From: Symsagittifera roscoffensis
Taxonomy: Eukaryota > Xenacoelomorpha > Acoela > Convolutidae
Assembly (NCBI RefSeq): GCF_963678635.1
Contig: NC_087062.1
Coordinates: forward strand, 4,702,193-4,766,192
Length of the DNA stretch: 64,000 nucleotides
Direction of reading: 5' to 3'
Position numbers and translations under genes: made by a program. The notes below the pieces were generated by a model, which saw nothing but the letters and a program-made list of their open reading frames with translations, did no database searches and was not told where the DNA came from. Positions 1-9,723 of the stretch are shown in pieces. The number at the start of each line of letters is the position of its first letter. Position 1 is the stretch's first letter.

Positions 1-1
1 A

Positions 2-1212
2 TTCCAGTCGTACAACGGGAAAGCCTTCGTGGGGGACCTAACAAAAGAGTTGATGAGGAGATCGCACCTTGCTCAAATACACTCAACAACTTACCATTCT
101 CAGACTAACTGACTAGTTGAGAGACAAAACAGAACGCTGGTGAACATGCTCAGGGTGTATTGCTCGAGATACATGACAGACTGGGATAAGTATCTGCCGC
201 AAGTGGTAGGGGCTTACAACAGCACGCAACACTCAACAACAGCAATCAGCCCCTTCATGATGTCAACGGAGGGGAGAGAGCGATGCCTCTAACGTTCTTT
301 TATCCAGAATACGAAGGGGAAAAGACGTCGCCTCAGTCTTATGTGAAAGAAGCGGTAAAGAGACAACAGGAACTAAACGAGCTCTGCAGGAGGAACACGG
401 CGCAAGCACAAATGAGGCAGCGGAAGAAATATGATGAGAAAATACTTAAGGCGAAACCGTATGCAGTGGGACAATATGTCTGCGTGTTCCAGAAAATCAT
501 ATCTCCGAAGGGAACGAAGAAACTACAAAGGAAGGGGAGAGGACCAATCGTGATAACGGAGGTACACTAGCAGGGACGGTCCTACCGCTTGGGTACAGGG
601 CGTGCAGCGCACTATGAAAATCTGAAACCTCATGTCTCATCCCCGGAAGACTGGTGTGTACCGCAGAATATGGAATGACTCGAGTACCTATTGGTAGAGC
701 CAGCATGCGAAGTGAATGAAAAAGGCAACAGAGAAAAGAATGACGGCAACGAGGACGTGAGCATGGATAATAATGAGAAGATAGATGCAGACTCAGATGC
801 GAAATCTTTTGCGGAGGAAGATTGGAATGATCCAGAGCGGAACAAGGTGCCAAGGTGGATGGAACCAGACTTGCCGAAGACAGCAGGGACAAGGAATGGC
901 AATCCCAAGCGGACAGGCATGAGATACAACAGGTATGGGGATGACTTCTTGATTGACAAGAGACAACCTGATGAGCTAAGCGAAGAGTTAGTGAATGTGG
1001 GCGAGCTGGTAGCTGATGAAGAATGGGAGATCATCATAGACAGCGAACACTACTTGCAGGAGGATCACTCGATACCAGAACGAGAAATAGATCTGGAGCA
1101 GAGCGAGATAGAAAGGAGGGAAAATACAAACTTGAGGATGCTGGAATGGATACGTGGCCTCAAGAGCAGGGGATATGAAGCGAAAAGTATCCAGCAGCGG
1201 AAAAACATGTGA
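2..1212 (+). pseudogene. Ty3/gypsy-type integrase and C-terminal tail (broken, 5' end outside window)
   Basis: This is the end of a retrotransposon pol gene, whose integrase would insert element cDNA into the host genome. The first reading frame (2-292) shows the end of the integrase core: HSQTN, then an in-frame TGA at 110-112, then LVERQNRTL, where the Glu is the expected third residue of the DDE catalytic triad. The opal codon sits where a glycine is normal. Near 283-290 the reading moves to another frame and continues as the integrase C-terminal domain (AVGQYVCVF, GPIVITEV, HYENLKPH), with a TAG at 568-570 and a TGA at 676-678. It ends in an acidic, low-complexity tail of about 180 residues that includes RYNRYGDDFLID. 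Three disruptions make it non-functional. The start of integrase, the RT and the protease lie left of the window. Assignment to Ty3/gypsy rests on the integrase and the order of domains. Confidence 0.85.
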
Positions 1213-1907
1213 AAACGAAAGATCCGCTCTTCGGTTGGAAGGCAATCGATTGGCCACTTGAAATACCACCAGATATTTTAGAATCAGCATCATCGACGGG
1301 GACGTCGATAAATATTTTTGTCCGGGGAGTGGAGGTAGGACTTACCCACACCGAAAATTTGATGATAAAGAAGCTCAGGGAAGTGAGAGAGACCAGCGGG
1401 TTGGAATTGGATCAGGAGTAGGTTGAGCCTACCATAGGGTGAAATTTCAAGACAAAATTTGAAACACCCAATGAATATTCAGAGAACGTCCTGATCACGG
1501 ACAGCGACTTCATCTTGTCAGACAGGACAAGCGCGATCTGCATAACGGCAGACATGAGCTTCAATACGAGACTAGAGGCCGACTTCAAGAGAGAATATCA
1601 AACGGTGGAGTTTCTTTTTAGGCAGAGACCGGGGTTGGGAGGAATGGCTGTGCTTCCTCCCTCAGCTTCACAAGTTCCGGGCAAATACCTGTGCTTTTTG
1701 GTAACGAGGGTCAATGAAAGGAACTTGGTAGACCCCGAACACGTGATCTTGGCACTAACGAGGCTGAAGGACTTCATGGTCGAAAGTTGGATACTAGAGG
1801 TCTCGATACCGGTCTATGACCCAAACAGGGGCATGTTGAACCCTTGGGAATTGTACGCCATCCTACACGTGGTCTTACGGTATACCTACACAAGAAGTAC
1901 TACTTGA
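1209..1907 (+). pseudogene. Retroelement C-terminal ORF with a degenerate macro (ADP-ribose-binding)-like domain
   Basis: This follows the integrase tail in the next frame, with TAG at 1419-1421, TGA at 1440-1442 and a final TGA at 1905-1907. From about 1485 the translation follows the fold order of small macro domains of the OARD1/TARG1 type: an opening Asp (DSDF, where GDLF is usual), an ADMSF...ADFKREY helix where ED-RMG-GIA...FKKKFG is usual, GGMAVLPP, KYLCFLVTR (usual YIYYLITK), DPEHVILALTRL, then LEVSIP followed by a helix ending WELYAILHVVL (usual LSMPRIGCGL...W..V). The glycine-rich phosphate-binding loops have been lost (FNTRLE; NRGML), so ADP-ribose binding is unlikely. Macro domains bind or hydrolyse ADP-ribose. 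The match is by eye, so this is a family-level inference. The 5' part (1209-1420) is unrecognised. Confidence 0.5.
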
Positions 1908-2391
1908 GTATCGCCTGAGCTTCGCGCGGACATGGAGGTCTTGAGTTAGGAGGCAAATGACTCTCGAGTTAGGTTAAAGGGGGGCACGAGTTAGGTAAAA
2001 GGGGGCGCGAAGCAGGTAGACGGATGAAATGAATCTGAATGCTCAAAACATGAAATGAATCTGCATGCTCTTAAAATCACTGATTGAAGTATTTTAGCAA
2101 ATGATTGGTGGCATAATGTTTTAAAAACACAATAATGGGGGAAGCTACGATTAGGCACAGAACATCTTAGTCTAAAAAATGGGTTTTATTTTTAGATTGA
2201 TTTGCAAAATTGAATTGACGACCAGGCCACACTCATTTGAAGAGAGAAGGAGATCTTGAGAAAGTTCTCTATTAGCAGTGTCAGAAGGAAAAAATTCTCA
2301 AGCATCGATTAAGGAAAGGTATTTTTTTATTCTATTTGGTAAGGTAATTCTCGAGTCTAACTGGTAAGGTATTTCTCGAGTTGGTTGATTC
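1908..2391 (+). other. Polypurine tracts and probable LTR remnant
   Basis: Two near-tandem polypurine tracts lie just after the macro-like ORF: AAAGGGGGG at 1976-1984 and AAAAGGGGG at 1997-2005, each preceded by GAGTTAGGT. In LTR retrotransposons a polypurine tract primes plus-strand synthesis and sits directly 5' of the 3' LTR, so the following roughly 380 bases may be LTR. I could not find matching LTR ends, a poly(A) signal or a second copy in the window. The last 60 bases contain two CTCGAGT-containing repeats (around 2348 and 2376) ahead of the next ORF. Confidence 0.4.
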
Positions 2392-2742
2392 GTGAGATCA
2401 CGTGAAGATAGAGTTACGATGGCGGATCGCTTCTGGAAGTCTATGCCAGCAGCGCTCAAAAGGCCTACCCTCGACGAACTATACAAGCGCTTGAGGGATC
2501 TCGACTACACCCAAGTCGATGAGAGGTTGACGGTGATGTTGAACGCCATCGTACAGTTAGAGGCACAGGGTGAGTGTAATGAATCAGCGACAGAAGCCGT
2601 GTTGATGGTTGGCTACACCTCAGAGGGGATATCCAATCAAGAACAGACCAGATGGCTATCCTGGAACGTAGATGGAGGCGTGAGGGGATTCGACTTGGCA
2701 AGAAATCCCGGCTTGAGTAATAACCTAGCCGGACCACAATAA
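2392..2742 (+). pseudogene. Gag-like leader ORF of a retroelement relic, unrecognised
   Basis: An ATG at 2419-2421 (context ACGATGGCG) opens a 107-codon frame ending at 2742. The product starts MADRFWKSMPAAL and is hydrophilic and helix-forming, with no recognised domain. It is the first of three consecutive segments (this one, 2744-3049 and 3042-4190) that each shift frame, which looks like one ancestral ORF broken by small indels. Its position just downstream of the LTR-like stretch suits a gag leader. Base composition is richer in G+C and purines than the AT-rich DNA beyond 9.8 kb. Identity as gag is inference from position only. Confidence 0.4.
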
Positions 2743-2743
2743 C

Positions 2744-3049
2744 TTGAAGATGGAACTAGAAAGGTGCCAGAGGGAGCGAGACAAATCGAACCTTGATAGG
2801 GATGGTGCCAAACTTGAGAATGACCAAGCAAACCTGGAAAGAGATCAAGCGATCCTCGAGAGGGATCAGGCGAGGCGCGAACTGAACATGATTAGGGCGG
2901 AGTACCAGCAGGCACAGAAGAAGCGCGAGAACGAGAAGAGCTGCAAGCAGATAAAGTCAGAGATGGAAAAGATTCAGAGGAGCCAACGAGAGTTCGCGGA
3001 GCAGAAGGAAAGGAAGACGAGGACGAGAGTCGCGAAAGGAGGTGGATGA
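2744..3049 (+). pseudogene. Coiled-coil segment of the same relic (heptad repeats)
   Basis: This is a highly charged, uninterrupted helical segment. Residues around 19-46 are four near-exact seven-residue repeats of the form LxxDQAx (LENDQAN, LERDQAI, LERDQAR), so the DNA itself is a 21-nt tandem repeat near 2795-2880. Leucine recurs every seventh residue, the signature of a parallel coiled coil. It probably joins the preceding and following segments in the intact ancestor. Coiled coils are common in retroelement Gag and ORF1 proteins, where they drive multimerisation; that role is inferred here. Confidence 0.5.
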
Positions 3050-4190
3050 GGTTCCCAGGTCTAGTGTTCGACTTAACCTAGACCGAGTAGCCCAAGAGCA
3101 CAAGAACGAGGGGCTGGAAGTGTGGATACCACTTGAGCCGATGCCCTCCGTGCGCAGTCTAGATACGCAACCAATACGGTCATTGATGGAGGTCGCGCTC
3201 CCGGGATACACTCCCAGTTCAACTCCTAGCAGTAGCCAAATCGGCACGGGTTCATCGCGTCTCAAGGAGCTACATGATAGGTTGCAGTCGAGGACTGGTG
3301 ACGATTCAGCAAGAGAAGAGCGACCTCCCACCTGGAGCCGAAAGACACCTGGAGCCCTGCTTGAGCCGAAAGACATGGGGCTCCCAGATGCCGCCTATGA
3401 AGGTCCAAAGCTGGCCGAGGATCCAAGATATGGTAAACCTTGTGGAAGCTCACAGTTGGCCAAGACGTTGGCAGTGTATGATCGATCGGATCCAGGAGCA
3501 GCAAGGGTAATCATCGTGGCGGGTTCGGACTTCGAGGGGACGTCCCCAAAGTTATTCTGGCCAGAGACCTTAGTGTATCTGCTGCCTGGGGCGGAGCTGA
3601 ATCAGATGCTGACCCTGGTGGTTGCAATCAAGTCGGAGACGCCATTCGAGCCGGAATTGCTGCTATTTGCGGGATTGAACGACCACCTGCATGCGGCAGG
3701 GCTTCTGGAGCACCTGAAAGGTGAGGCACCAGCACCCAAGAAAATCTGGGAAGCAATCCAGACTTTGTTCCCCGCTATGAACGAGGTGCAGGAGTCAGTG
3801 GTTTCTCGATTTGGACCCAAGACAAGAGTGGCATTTACGACGTCCCCGGGCTACGCGAGTATGCCGCCTGCCTTGCAGTTTGTGTATGCAATGTTGATCT
3901 TGATTGCGGAAGGGAACGCGTGGCGGATACTTATGGCAGCTCTCAATCGCGAGCTGGAGCTGATAAATTTTAGACTTCTTAAGTCGGAATTGGCAGCGGC
4001 ATGGGCAGATGTGTCTCATGCTTTAAGAGGATTCTACGAATTGGTGGTTTTTCTGACAGTGCTGGATGAAGTCCTCTGTCTTGAAGTGTCGAATCTCGCT
4101 CAGCAACTAAAGTTCAATCCAGAGATAAGGGACAATCACCCGGTAATAGGCCACTTAACAGCCATCTGTGGTTTCGGAGCATGGATCTGA
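3042..4190 (+). pseudogene. Retroelement relic ORF with SGNH/GDSL-hydrolase-like motifs
   Basis: The longest open stretch in the block, 382 codons without a stop. Residues 1-150 are low-complexity and Pro/Ser/Arg-rich. From about 156 a globular part shows, in order, a hydrophobic strand ending in GSD (residues 161-163), PGAELNQML (182-190), LLFAGLND (207-214) and ADVSH (322-326). SGNH hydrolases have a Ser in block I (GDS), a Gly in block II, Asn in block III (GxND) and Asp-x-x-His in block V, in this same order and roughly this spacing. Esterase domains of this superfamily are known in ORF1 of some CR1-like LINEs. Block I is imperfect (GSD, not GDS), so a chance resemblance is possible. The final TGA is at 4188-4190; coding-like sequence resumes in another frame at about 4240. 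Confidence 0.4.
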
Positions 4191-4209
4191 CGATCACGAG
4201 TTCCACTAT

Positions 4210-5037
4210 CAAGGCGAAGGGGCCGAGTAACGAAAGCAAAATGTGGCTGCGGCCGAAAAGCAGTTGGAATCGATGGGGTACCGTTTAACGCAAGATAGAG
4301 ACAGGTGGACGTTTCTGACCCCAAGGCTGAGAATTCCGCGGAAGACGCGGGAGAGTGCTCCTCCTCTCATCAAACAAAGATGGGAATTTTTTGAGGGACA
4401 GCTAGAAGTGGCAGAAAGCAGAGAGATGACGGTGGGAAGATTTGTCACAGCGGCAAATGAAGTCTTTTTTGGAGGATTCTGGAGGGAGCACGGAAAGGGC
4501 GAGCTGAAGACTAGAAAGAACCACGAAATGTTGAGATTCTTAAGCCCATGCTTAGAGAAGAAGTACATGGGTAGAGTGTTCTATGCGGGGGATGCTATCT
4601 TCGATGTGTTCAAGCAGGAATTACTAAATATGCCCATTAACCTCTTACTGGCCCTGTCATGGTCTACCCCAGGTATCTGTTCAACATGTTCAGCAGGGGC
4701 GTGGAAACGCTCCAAATTGACGGATACTTAACACTAGTACTCTTGACCCACGGAGGACTGATGGCATTTCATCGACTGATGAGGTATGGGGAACCCCTGT
4801 CGATAAGGAAGGCTCACCCAAGTGCGGAAACTTATTCATACAAGTGTGCTGCCGGGCTGAAGACGTAGCTGGTGGAGTATCTCCTAATGCAAAATTGATA
4901 CCTGACGCGCGAGGGGAGAAACCCCAAGACGAGAGAAGAGTTGAAGGAGGTGAATGGAGGCATACCTCTCTTGACTGATTTGTGTTTGGCCATGAGATCT
5001 GACCCATTAGGGATGATTAGGGGGGCTTGGAGAAATC
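4210..5037 (+). pseudogene. Coding relic, frame-broken, unrecognised
   Basis: Two coherent readings abut. The first, about 4243-4660, contains KQLESMGYRL, PPLIKQRWEF and YAGDAIFDVF. The second starts in another frame near 4659 (MVYPRYLFNMFSRG) and is interrupted by a TAG at 4866-4868 and further stops before reading on through TREELKEVNGG. The sequence has the codon texture of coding DNA with a few inactivating changes, as in the neighbouring segments. No catalytic motif, zinc knuckle or protease signature is visible. It is probably another piece of the broken polyprotein that starts at 2419. Confidence 0.35.
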
Positions 5038-5676
5038 GTGACCTGCATCTATGGGCCGGCGGTAACATACGCCTTTCCTGATCCGCTGGCATATCGGAAT
5101 TCAATGGTGCACGTGAGCTTGATAAAAGTTCTAGATGGAACGGCGCTGAACTGGTGCAGGCAAGAAGAGCTGAGGGCGCAGATGAGCGACACGGTATTCT
5201 TCGGGAAAGTGAAGGACCCAGAGCTGATGGTCTTCATTTTCCGGGGACAACTGCAGTGCAGAATGGGAGGGAAACGTGAGGGTCCCATCGAGGCTTACCC
5301 CAAGTTCTGGAACTTGAATCCCGTAACAGCAGACAAGGGAAAAGTCTTGTGAATCCCGGCGTGCAAAAGGAGTTTTGAACTGGTGAAAAAGGAGTTGGAA
5401 ATGAAACTTGAGCGAGAAATTTTGCCCGTTACCGTCCCTGAATGCACGATGGTCAGAAGAATGACCCTGGGGATGAATAGCCCGCTGGTGGTCCCGTCCC
5501 TACACGCAAGAGCCACTGTGGAGATGCAGCATAAAGAGTTTACGGACGGTTGGGATCCCTTGTTTATTGGATACTCAGCCGCAGTTTATTTCCACACGTG
5601 TGACATCAAAATAAACTCATGGACGACACAGGCAAAAAAAGATGAGAATTCAATGCCCCCGAAGTTCCAGCCTTGA
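5038..5676 (+). pseudogene. Coding relic, one frame with an internal TGA, unrecognised
   Basis: One frame runs from 5038 to 5676 with a single internal TGA at 5350-5352. Both halves have balanced amino-acid composition (for example VHVSLIKVLDGTALNWC, then DGWDPLFIGYSAAVYF), which supports a formerly continuous coding sequence. I recognise no domain. It overlaps the next segment by four bases in a different frame. Confidence 0.35.
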
Positions 5677-6170
5677 GGACGCTCGAGGAGGCTAAGCTGG
5701 AGAACAAGCTGCCGATTTGGGATGATGGAAGAATGTTCATGGAGAAGGAACACATTGCTCTGAAAGATGAAATGAGGTTCGCCACGAGGAAGTACCGAGC
5801 GCCCTACGGATTGAAGGAGCTAGAGCTGAAGCAAGAGGAAAAGAAGCTAGATGTGGCAGGTACCTTATATGTAGCCCTTACTGAATATAAGAAGCTGAAC
5901 CCGACAACACCCTCACCTTTAACGATGGGCACCCCTGGAGACAAAAGAAGCCACCCCGTAGAGAACAGATTTAGAGATTCACTAGGGAAAGAACAGGGTG
6001 AGTCAGGGGAATGGGAGAGTATGGATGAGACCCTCAGCGAAGCGGGAGAAGAAATGGAGGTGGGAATTACACCAGAGCAGGACCCAGCTGAAAGAGATTT
6101 CAACACGCAGGAGCTGCTGCAAGACTTGAGTGGAGACGACTTGTCGAACACGGCCAACCCACCCCTGTAA
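5673..6170 (+). pseudogene. Coding relic, charged linker-type sequence
   Basis: An open segment of 165 codons. The first half is helical and basic/acidic (EEAKLENKLPIWDD, KDEMRFATRKYRAPYG, LELKQEEKKLDV). The second half is a disordered, acidic, Pro/Glu/Ser-rich tail (SPLTMGTPGDKRSHP, EAGEEMEVG). This pattern suits a linker between structural domains of a retroelement polyprotein. No family is recognised, and no other gene on either strand is better supported here. Confidence 0.35.
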
Positions 6171-6173
6171 TCC

Positions 6174-6515
6174 CCTCGCAATGATCTGGAATTGCCCTTG
6201 GCGATTGAGACCTCTAACATGGGGATAAAGTTCTTGAGCACCGAAGAAAGCAAGAGGAACGCTTTTGAGGGCACTAAATGGATGTTCCTGCCGGAACACA
6301 GTGAACGAGAAGGCATGGCGAGACTTCTTGAGCGAATTCGACCAGAGAGTGAACAGCGAGACTACGCTGGAGGACTTCAAAGAAGAGTTGTGGAACACGG
6401 TGCTGAAGTTCGGGGAACTTGTCTTGATGGGTACCAGAATGGATGGAAAAGCGAGGAAGGAGCTACTAGGGAAGATGATCAAGCTGAGGGAAACGTAGCA
6501 GAAGACCAAAGATGA
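6174..6515 (+). pseudogene. Coding relic, helical segment, unrecognised
   Basis: The best-looking reading is 6265-6498 (ALNGCSCRNTVNEKAW, DFKEELWNTVLKFGEL, KARKELLGKMIKL), a compact helical protein fragment. A second frame over the same bases is also open (6192-6515) but is more Arg/Glu-biased and looks like a shadow. Downstream (6516-6845) the sequence becomes A-rich, with stops in every frame. Confidence 0.3.
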
Positions 6516-6845
6516 CGCATGTAAAGACAACTCTACTCTGAGCAAAAAAAAACTGTTGATAAAAAGATTAAGGTTGAAAGGGATGATAAGAAGAAGACTA
6601 GTAATATGATTAAAGATATTAATATTTTTAAGGCTCGAGAAGGGGGAGGCAAGAGTTGGAAAAGTCGGACCGGGATAAAGAAGTCGAATTGTTGATGATA
6701 GTGGCGACGCCCCCGAGTAAAGGAATAAGGTCTAGGAAAACGAGATGAGAGGCAGAAGAATTAAGTAATCCTCGGCGGACGCAGTCTCAGAAAAGAATCT
6801 GAAGGAGACGGCTCCCATGATTCTAGCGCGGTAGAAGACAGCGGC
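6516..6845. other. Purine-rich spacer inside the relic block
   Basis: Strongly purine-rich on the + strand (runs such as AAAAAAAACTG, GAAGGGGGAGG). Stops occur in all three + frames, and I see no gene or motif. Confidence 0.5.
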
Positions 6846-7618
6846 TTACAAGGACAGTTGCGCACCACGGAAGTTGGCTGAGGTGATGAAGGGAATGGAA
6901 ATCTCGACGTACTCGACAACGGAGGAGGACTTCAAGGGGTTCGACGAGTGGACAAACGTGGGAGGTGGACGTTGGCAGAATGGCTCTCGACCCAACATCA
7001 GGCCACTGGGAAACAAATGGCTAGCGATCCTCTTGAGAGAAATGCGACGAGGAGTACCGCTCGACCTTGTTGGGTGGCTCTGGAGACCAGGAAAGAACTG
7101 GAGGATTGCCTGAAGAAACTTGATCGTGGAGTGTCCCGCAAGCGTCGTCATTGGGTTTCCCAACAGAAAGCCGAGATTAATAAGTTAGAGTGGGGAACCA
7201 GCTGAGACGAACTTGGCAAAACTTGCTGCTGGAGTATTTCGAAGAGGCGATGAGAACACCCTCGTCAGCGTTGTCATTGATGGCAAATCCTTTCGTCAGA
7301 ACGGCAGGACAGCTGATGTTCGCATGGAGCTTGGTGGGAATAGAGCTGGAGGTGTTGACCTCACACGATAGATTGAAGCTGGGCAACAAACGTCTAGAGG
7401 TTTATCAAATGCTGGTGCAGCATATCCTTAGAGATAATTCCGGTTTCATTCTAGCGAGGAGAAAAGATGCCACTTGTTTCTTGAGATGGATAATGTCCGT
7501 GATGACCGACAGTACCGTCCAAACGTGTCATCAGAAGTCGATGGGAAGTAAAACTAAGGAAAGAGAATCTCCACGGTCATCCTGAACGTGTACCAGAGTA
7601 CTGGAATCGAAAAAGAGG
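6846..7618 (+). pseudogene. Coding relic in several frames, unrecognised
   Basis: Coding-like texture passes between frames: 6874-6950 (EDFKGFDEWTN), then 6948-7205 (GRWTLAEWLSTQ, ALETRKELEDCLKKLD). From about 7198 there are two competing frames; one reads NLAKLAAGVFRRGDENTL and VVIDGKSFRQNGRTA up to a TAG at 7368-7370, and the other stays open to 7585. The alternation is best explained by accumulated indels. No conserved retroelement motif (no D(S/T)G protease, no CCHC knuckle, no YxDD) is visible. Confidence 0.3.
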
Positions 7619-8034
7619 ATGGCTCCAGAAAGTCTCGGGAGACTTGATGAAATACGGAGATTCTTCAACAAGAAGTTCGAAGAGGGGCATGACGTGCATC
7701 GTAATTTAGCCCGGGCCGAAGATTACTCGAAACCCACCAAACGGTGAGTATATCAGTATGTGTCTGGAGTAATGGGGATAGCATACAACACTTTCTTGGA
7801 TTCGGAGGCTGGGAACTACCATAAGAATTATGAAGTGACAGAGCTGTTGAAGTTCTGTTAAGAGAAGATAATTGAGATTGACCCAGTGGTAAGGGAAAGG
7901 CCGAGCGTAGGCCTTAAACTTGAGAAGATACCAGAAGTAATTAGCGTGCCGCGCTCGAACAAGAGGGTAGAATTGAAATTGGGAAAAGGAAACGGCATGC
8001 TGACAACGAATTTGGGGACTGTTGGAAGTTGCTG
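7619..8034 (+). pseudogene. Coding relic with two internal stops, unrecognised
   Basis: A single frame from ATG 7619 to a TGA at 8032-8034, interrupted by one TGA near 7745 and one TAA near 7859. Between stops it reads like protein (FFNKKFEEGHDVHRNLARAE; VYQYVSGVMGIAYNTFLD; KIPEVISVPRSNKRVELKLG). Two nonsense changes without loss of frame imply relatively modest decay. The following 8035-8250 is coherent in another frame (RVRLSPTKDEDLGTQNVV). No family recognised. Confidence 0.35.
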
Positions 8035-9160
8035 AGGCCTTCCTGGTGCCCACATCCCCATTCAAGTTTGATTGAAGAAGTCACGGAGCGAGTGAGACTG
8101 TCACCAACGAAGGATGAGGACTTGGGGACTCAGAATGTGGTACACAAACGGATCTTGATCCTACCCCATAGTAAGGAGTCGGAAGAAACAATGAGCAAGC
8201 TAGATAAATCAGCGAAGAAGATGGAACCCGGGAGTTGTCTGGACCTGATTTGTGGAAGTGGAGAGCATTCTTGCGATGGACGATTCTGCCTGTGTCAGGA
8301 TACAGTCCTTCCAGAAGGAAGACTTAGCCACTTGGTTTGGTGACATCACAGAAGAGGAAAAGAGTGAAGTACAGATAGTGGCTGAGTGTTACACGAACAC
8401 TACTGTAAATATAGCAATGGCGTTGGGGTTCTTCTCAAGGATGTGCAGCTTGCAGTCGCTGGAGATGCTGGAGTCCGAGCACCTTTTAGTGACAGCGTTG
8501 AGCGTGGAGTCATGGCCTGGGGCGTTGCAAATAACCCAGAAACACATCAGAGGGTGGAAGATTGGTCTTGAGGCGGAAATGGGGTTTCCCGTGAGTGAAG
8601 CCTATAGTTTGCCAGTGAACGCGAAGTCCCTTGACGGATCGGTGATGGCCAACCTGTGTGGAAGCCACTACCCATTAGACATGGCAATGGTGGAGGTATC
8701 CAGCCAGAGGATACTAATCGACAAAGCCTTCTAGGTACCCAAGTGCGTACGCATGGCTCGAGTGTCGCATCCCTCGCACAGACTGTTGAGAAAGATCCTG
8801 GGAACTGTACCAGGGAACACTGAGATAACTTGAGTGAGATCTGGGGAAGAACTCTTGGGTCTGGAAGTTGAGAACACGAGTGATTTCGAGAGACAAAACA
8901 CGATCGGGAAACAAATGAACAGTACCCCAGCCCTGGAGGAGATTGATGTGACACACAAAAAGATGATGGAGCTGGAACTTCTGCTGGAAGCTTGGGGAGA
9001 GCGCAACCTCCAGAGTTTCAACCTCACGCAGGGGGAATGCCCGTGCCATTGTCTGGCACAGACGATGTGGTATCCGGAGCACTCAAACCTCCGTTTGATA
9101 TGGGACATGGATGAAGTTCGGTCAATCGGGTTACCCGACAGAAGGTCACCCTCCTGGTAG
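8035..9160 (+). pseudogene. Coding relic, long frame with two stops, unrecognised
   Basis: 8035-8343 is open in one frame. A longer frame runs 8252-9160 with only two stops, a TAG at 8732-8734 and a TGA at about 8828-8830. Readable segments include DDSACVRIQSFQKEDLATWF, PVNAKSLDGSVMANLCGSHY and VSHPSHRLLRKILGTVPGN. It looks like a folded, non-repetitive protein of at least 300 residues, but I cannot place it. Being in the same orientation and composition as the rest of the block, it is probably part of the same element or of a nested relative. Confidence 0.35.
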
Positions 9161-9168
9161 TGAGTTAG

Positions 9169-9723
9169 ATGCTGGCATTGCGATGGATGGACGAAAACGT
9201 GACAAAATATCGGGAGTCGAAGGCACCGACAGCGGAATCGATACACGCTATTGATTACAGCAGGAGGCTTGAGTTGTTTGAGACTGCGTGCAAAGTCTTC
9301 GCTATACCTATGGAGGTCAAGCACGTGTAGAGTCGCATAAAATTTTTCCCATGGTTTCGAGCGACATTGATGTCTTGGTTATACGCGGTGACGAAGGATC
9401 AAATGAAGAAGCATCAGAAAAAATATCGACAGTTCCTGGCCGAGATAGGGCCGGAAGCCTTCAGGAGACCCTTGCTGCCACATCGTAATGCAATCACTAC
9501 GGGTTGGAAGAGAATTGGTAGGGTGTCTAGAGATAATACCAAGGCGAGGGAACCAATATTGGAGGAGGACTTAGCAAAAAACGTGAGCTTGAGCTTGCAT
9601 AACTCTTTTTGCTTGAACAGGGAATCTAATGTGAAGGTTTTGCCGAACCAGGCGAAGAGATTGCAAGTGTCGAATGCATCAGAGCCCAGCACCTCAACCT
9701 CAAGGGCGAGGAGCACGAAGTGA
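9169..9723 (+). pseudogene. Coding relic, last segment of the block
   Basis: One frame from ATG 9169 to a TGA at 9721-9723 with a single internal TAG near 9328. The first part is helical (LALRWMDENVTKYRES, RRLELFETACKVFAI), then KDQMKKHQKKYRQF, and it ends in a Ser/Thr/Arg-rich tail. About 70 bases further on (near 9790-9810) the base composition changes abruptly to AT-rich sequence, marking the right edge of the retroelement block. Confidence 0.35.

Noticed and set aside
497-1351. Long minus-strand open frames opposite the integrase tail
   Set aside because: Shadows of the purine-rich + strand coding relic; Ser/Leu/Pro-rich without domains.
5804-6545. 170- and 180-codon minus-strand frames
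   Set aside because: Anti-sense shadows of the + strand relic; low-complexity Ser/Phe/Leu composition.
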